DNA from: Berberis thunbergii
Taxonomy: Eukaryota; Streptophyta; Magnoliopsida; Ranunculales; Berberidaceae
Length of the DNA: 64,000 bases
NCBI GenBank assembly: GCA_003290165.1
Contig: QNQO01001863.1
Span: 1-64,000, forward strand
Reading direction: 5' to 3'
Shown: positions 63,826 through 64,000 of the stretch, one piece after another
Position numbering within the stretch: position 1 is the first letter of the stretch
Layout: each line of letters starts with the position of its first letter
The notes under the pieces: generated by a model
Database searches by the model: none
Seen by the model: the letters and a program-made list of their open reading frames with translations, nothing else
Told to the model about the DNA's origin: nothing
Translations under genes and position numbers: made by a program

Positions 63826-64000
63826 AATACCCGTGCCGTTGGCACTACTACAGAGTACATCGTACTTTAACAGAATTATCGAATAATTGAAATTGGGTTT
63901 TTCTTTCATTTATTAAAAAAACACTTACAATGAATGAGTACAAAGAGTAAATTTCAACAAAGTAAAGAGATTTGAAAACCATGACAATGTTTAAGATAAG
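63826..64000. other. Right edge, unrecognised repeat-like start
   Basis: ACTAGTGTAATACCCGTGCCG begins where homology to segment copy 1 ends. A CCCGTGC-type motif after TACTAGT is common at ends of plant repeats, but the element would continue past the window and cannot be typed. Confidence 0.3.

Overview
The window is nuclear DNA of a flowering plant, most likely a eudicot. The evidence is GT-AG spliced genes with long introns, close matches to Arabidopsis-type proteins (RECQL2, PIA1/PIA2, SKIP25, PTI1-like kinases), and plant repeat classes (chromovirus Ty3/gypsy, TRIM, LINE, tRNA-derived SINE, hAT and MULE-like elements). The species cannot be fixed from sequence alone. No operon, phage, plasmid or CRISPR signal is present.

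Layout. 1-5.4 kb: a decayed chromodomain Ty3/gypsy retrotransposon on the minus strand, with a complete TRIM element (1321-1913) inserted in its integrase region. 5.8-25.4 kb: an intact 20-exon RECQL2 DNA helicase gene on the minus strand, whose introns hold a gypsy remnant, MITE-like elements, LINE tails and two SINEs with target-site duplications. 25.6-30.1 kb: a nest of hAT-like elements with 8-bp target duplications, two of which carry pieces of host genes (an acyl-protein thioesterase first exon and an RPL23 processed pseudogene). 31.5-37.5 kb: a three-exon ankyrin-repeat gene of the PIA1/PIA2 type on the plus strand, with a 5-kb first intron. 39.3-41.0 kb: two related elements with inverted ends, followed by an ACC/ATC-rich simple repeat. 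42.6-43.8 kb: an intronless F-box/kelch gene of the SKIP25 type on the minus strand.

43.8-63.8 kb: the DNA just upstream of the F-box gene is present three times in direct orientation. Because the three copies can be compared, insertions can be read against paralogous empty sites. This reveals a foldback element family with 9-bp target duplications (MULE-like), with small copies of about 180-205 bp at 44.07, 45.76, 45.99, 50.13 and 52.34 kb. The third segment is split by an 8.84-kb element (53336-62177) with the same terminal sequence. Its arms are near-identical inverted repeats of about 1.9 kb, each containing the 5' end of a PTI1-like kinase gene. The 5-kb core holds kinase exons 2-3 on one strand, kinase exons 4-6 on the other, and the last two exons of a SWI3-type chromatin-remodelling gene. 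It looks like a gene-capturing (Pack-MULE-like) inverted repeat and is the most unusual object in the window.

Only three genes look intact: RECQL2 (genome stability), the PIA-type ankyrin protein (phytochrome-linked in Arabidopsis) and the SKIP25-type F-box protein (ubiquitin ligase adaptor). They are not an obvious functional cluster. Everything else is mobile DNA, captured gene fragments or unrecognised sequence. All homology statements come from recognising protein families by eye; no database search was run.
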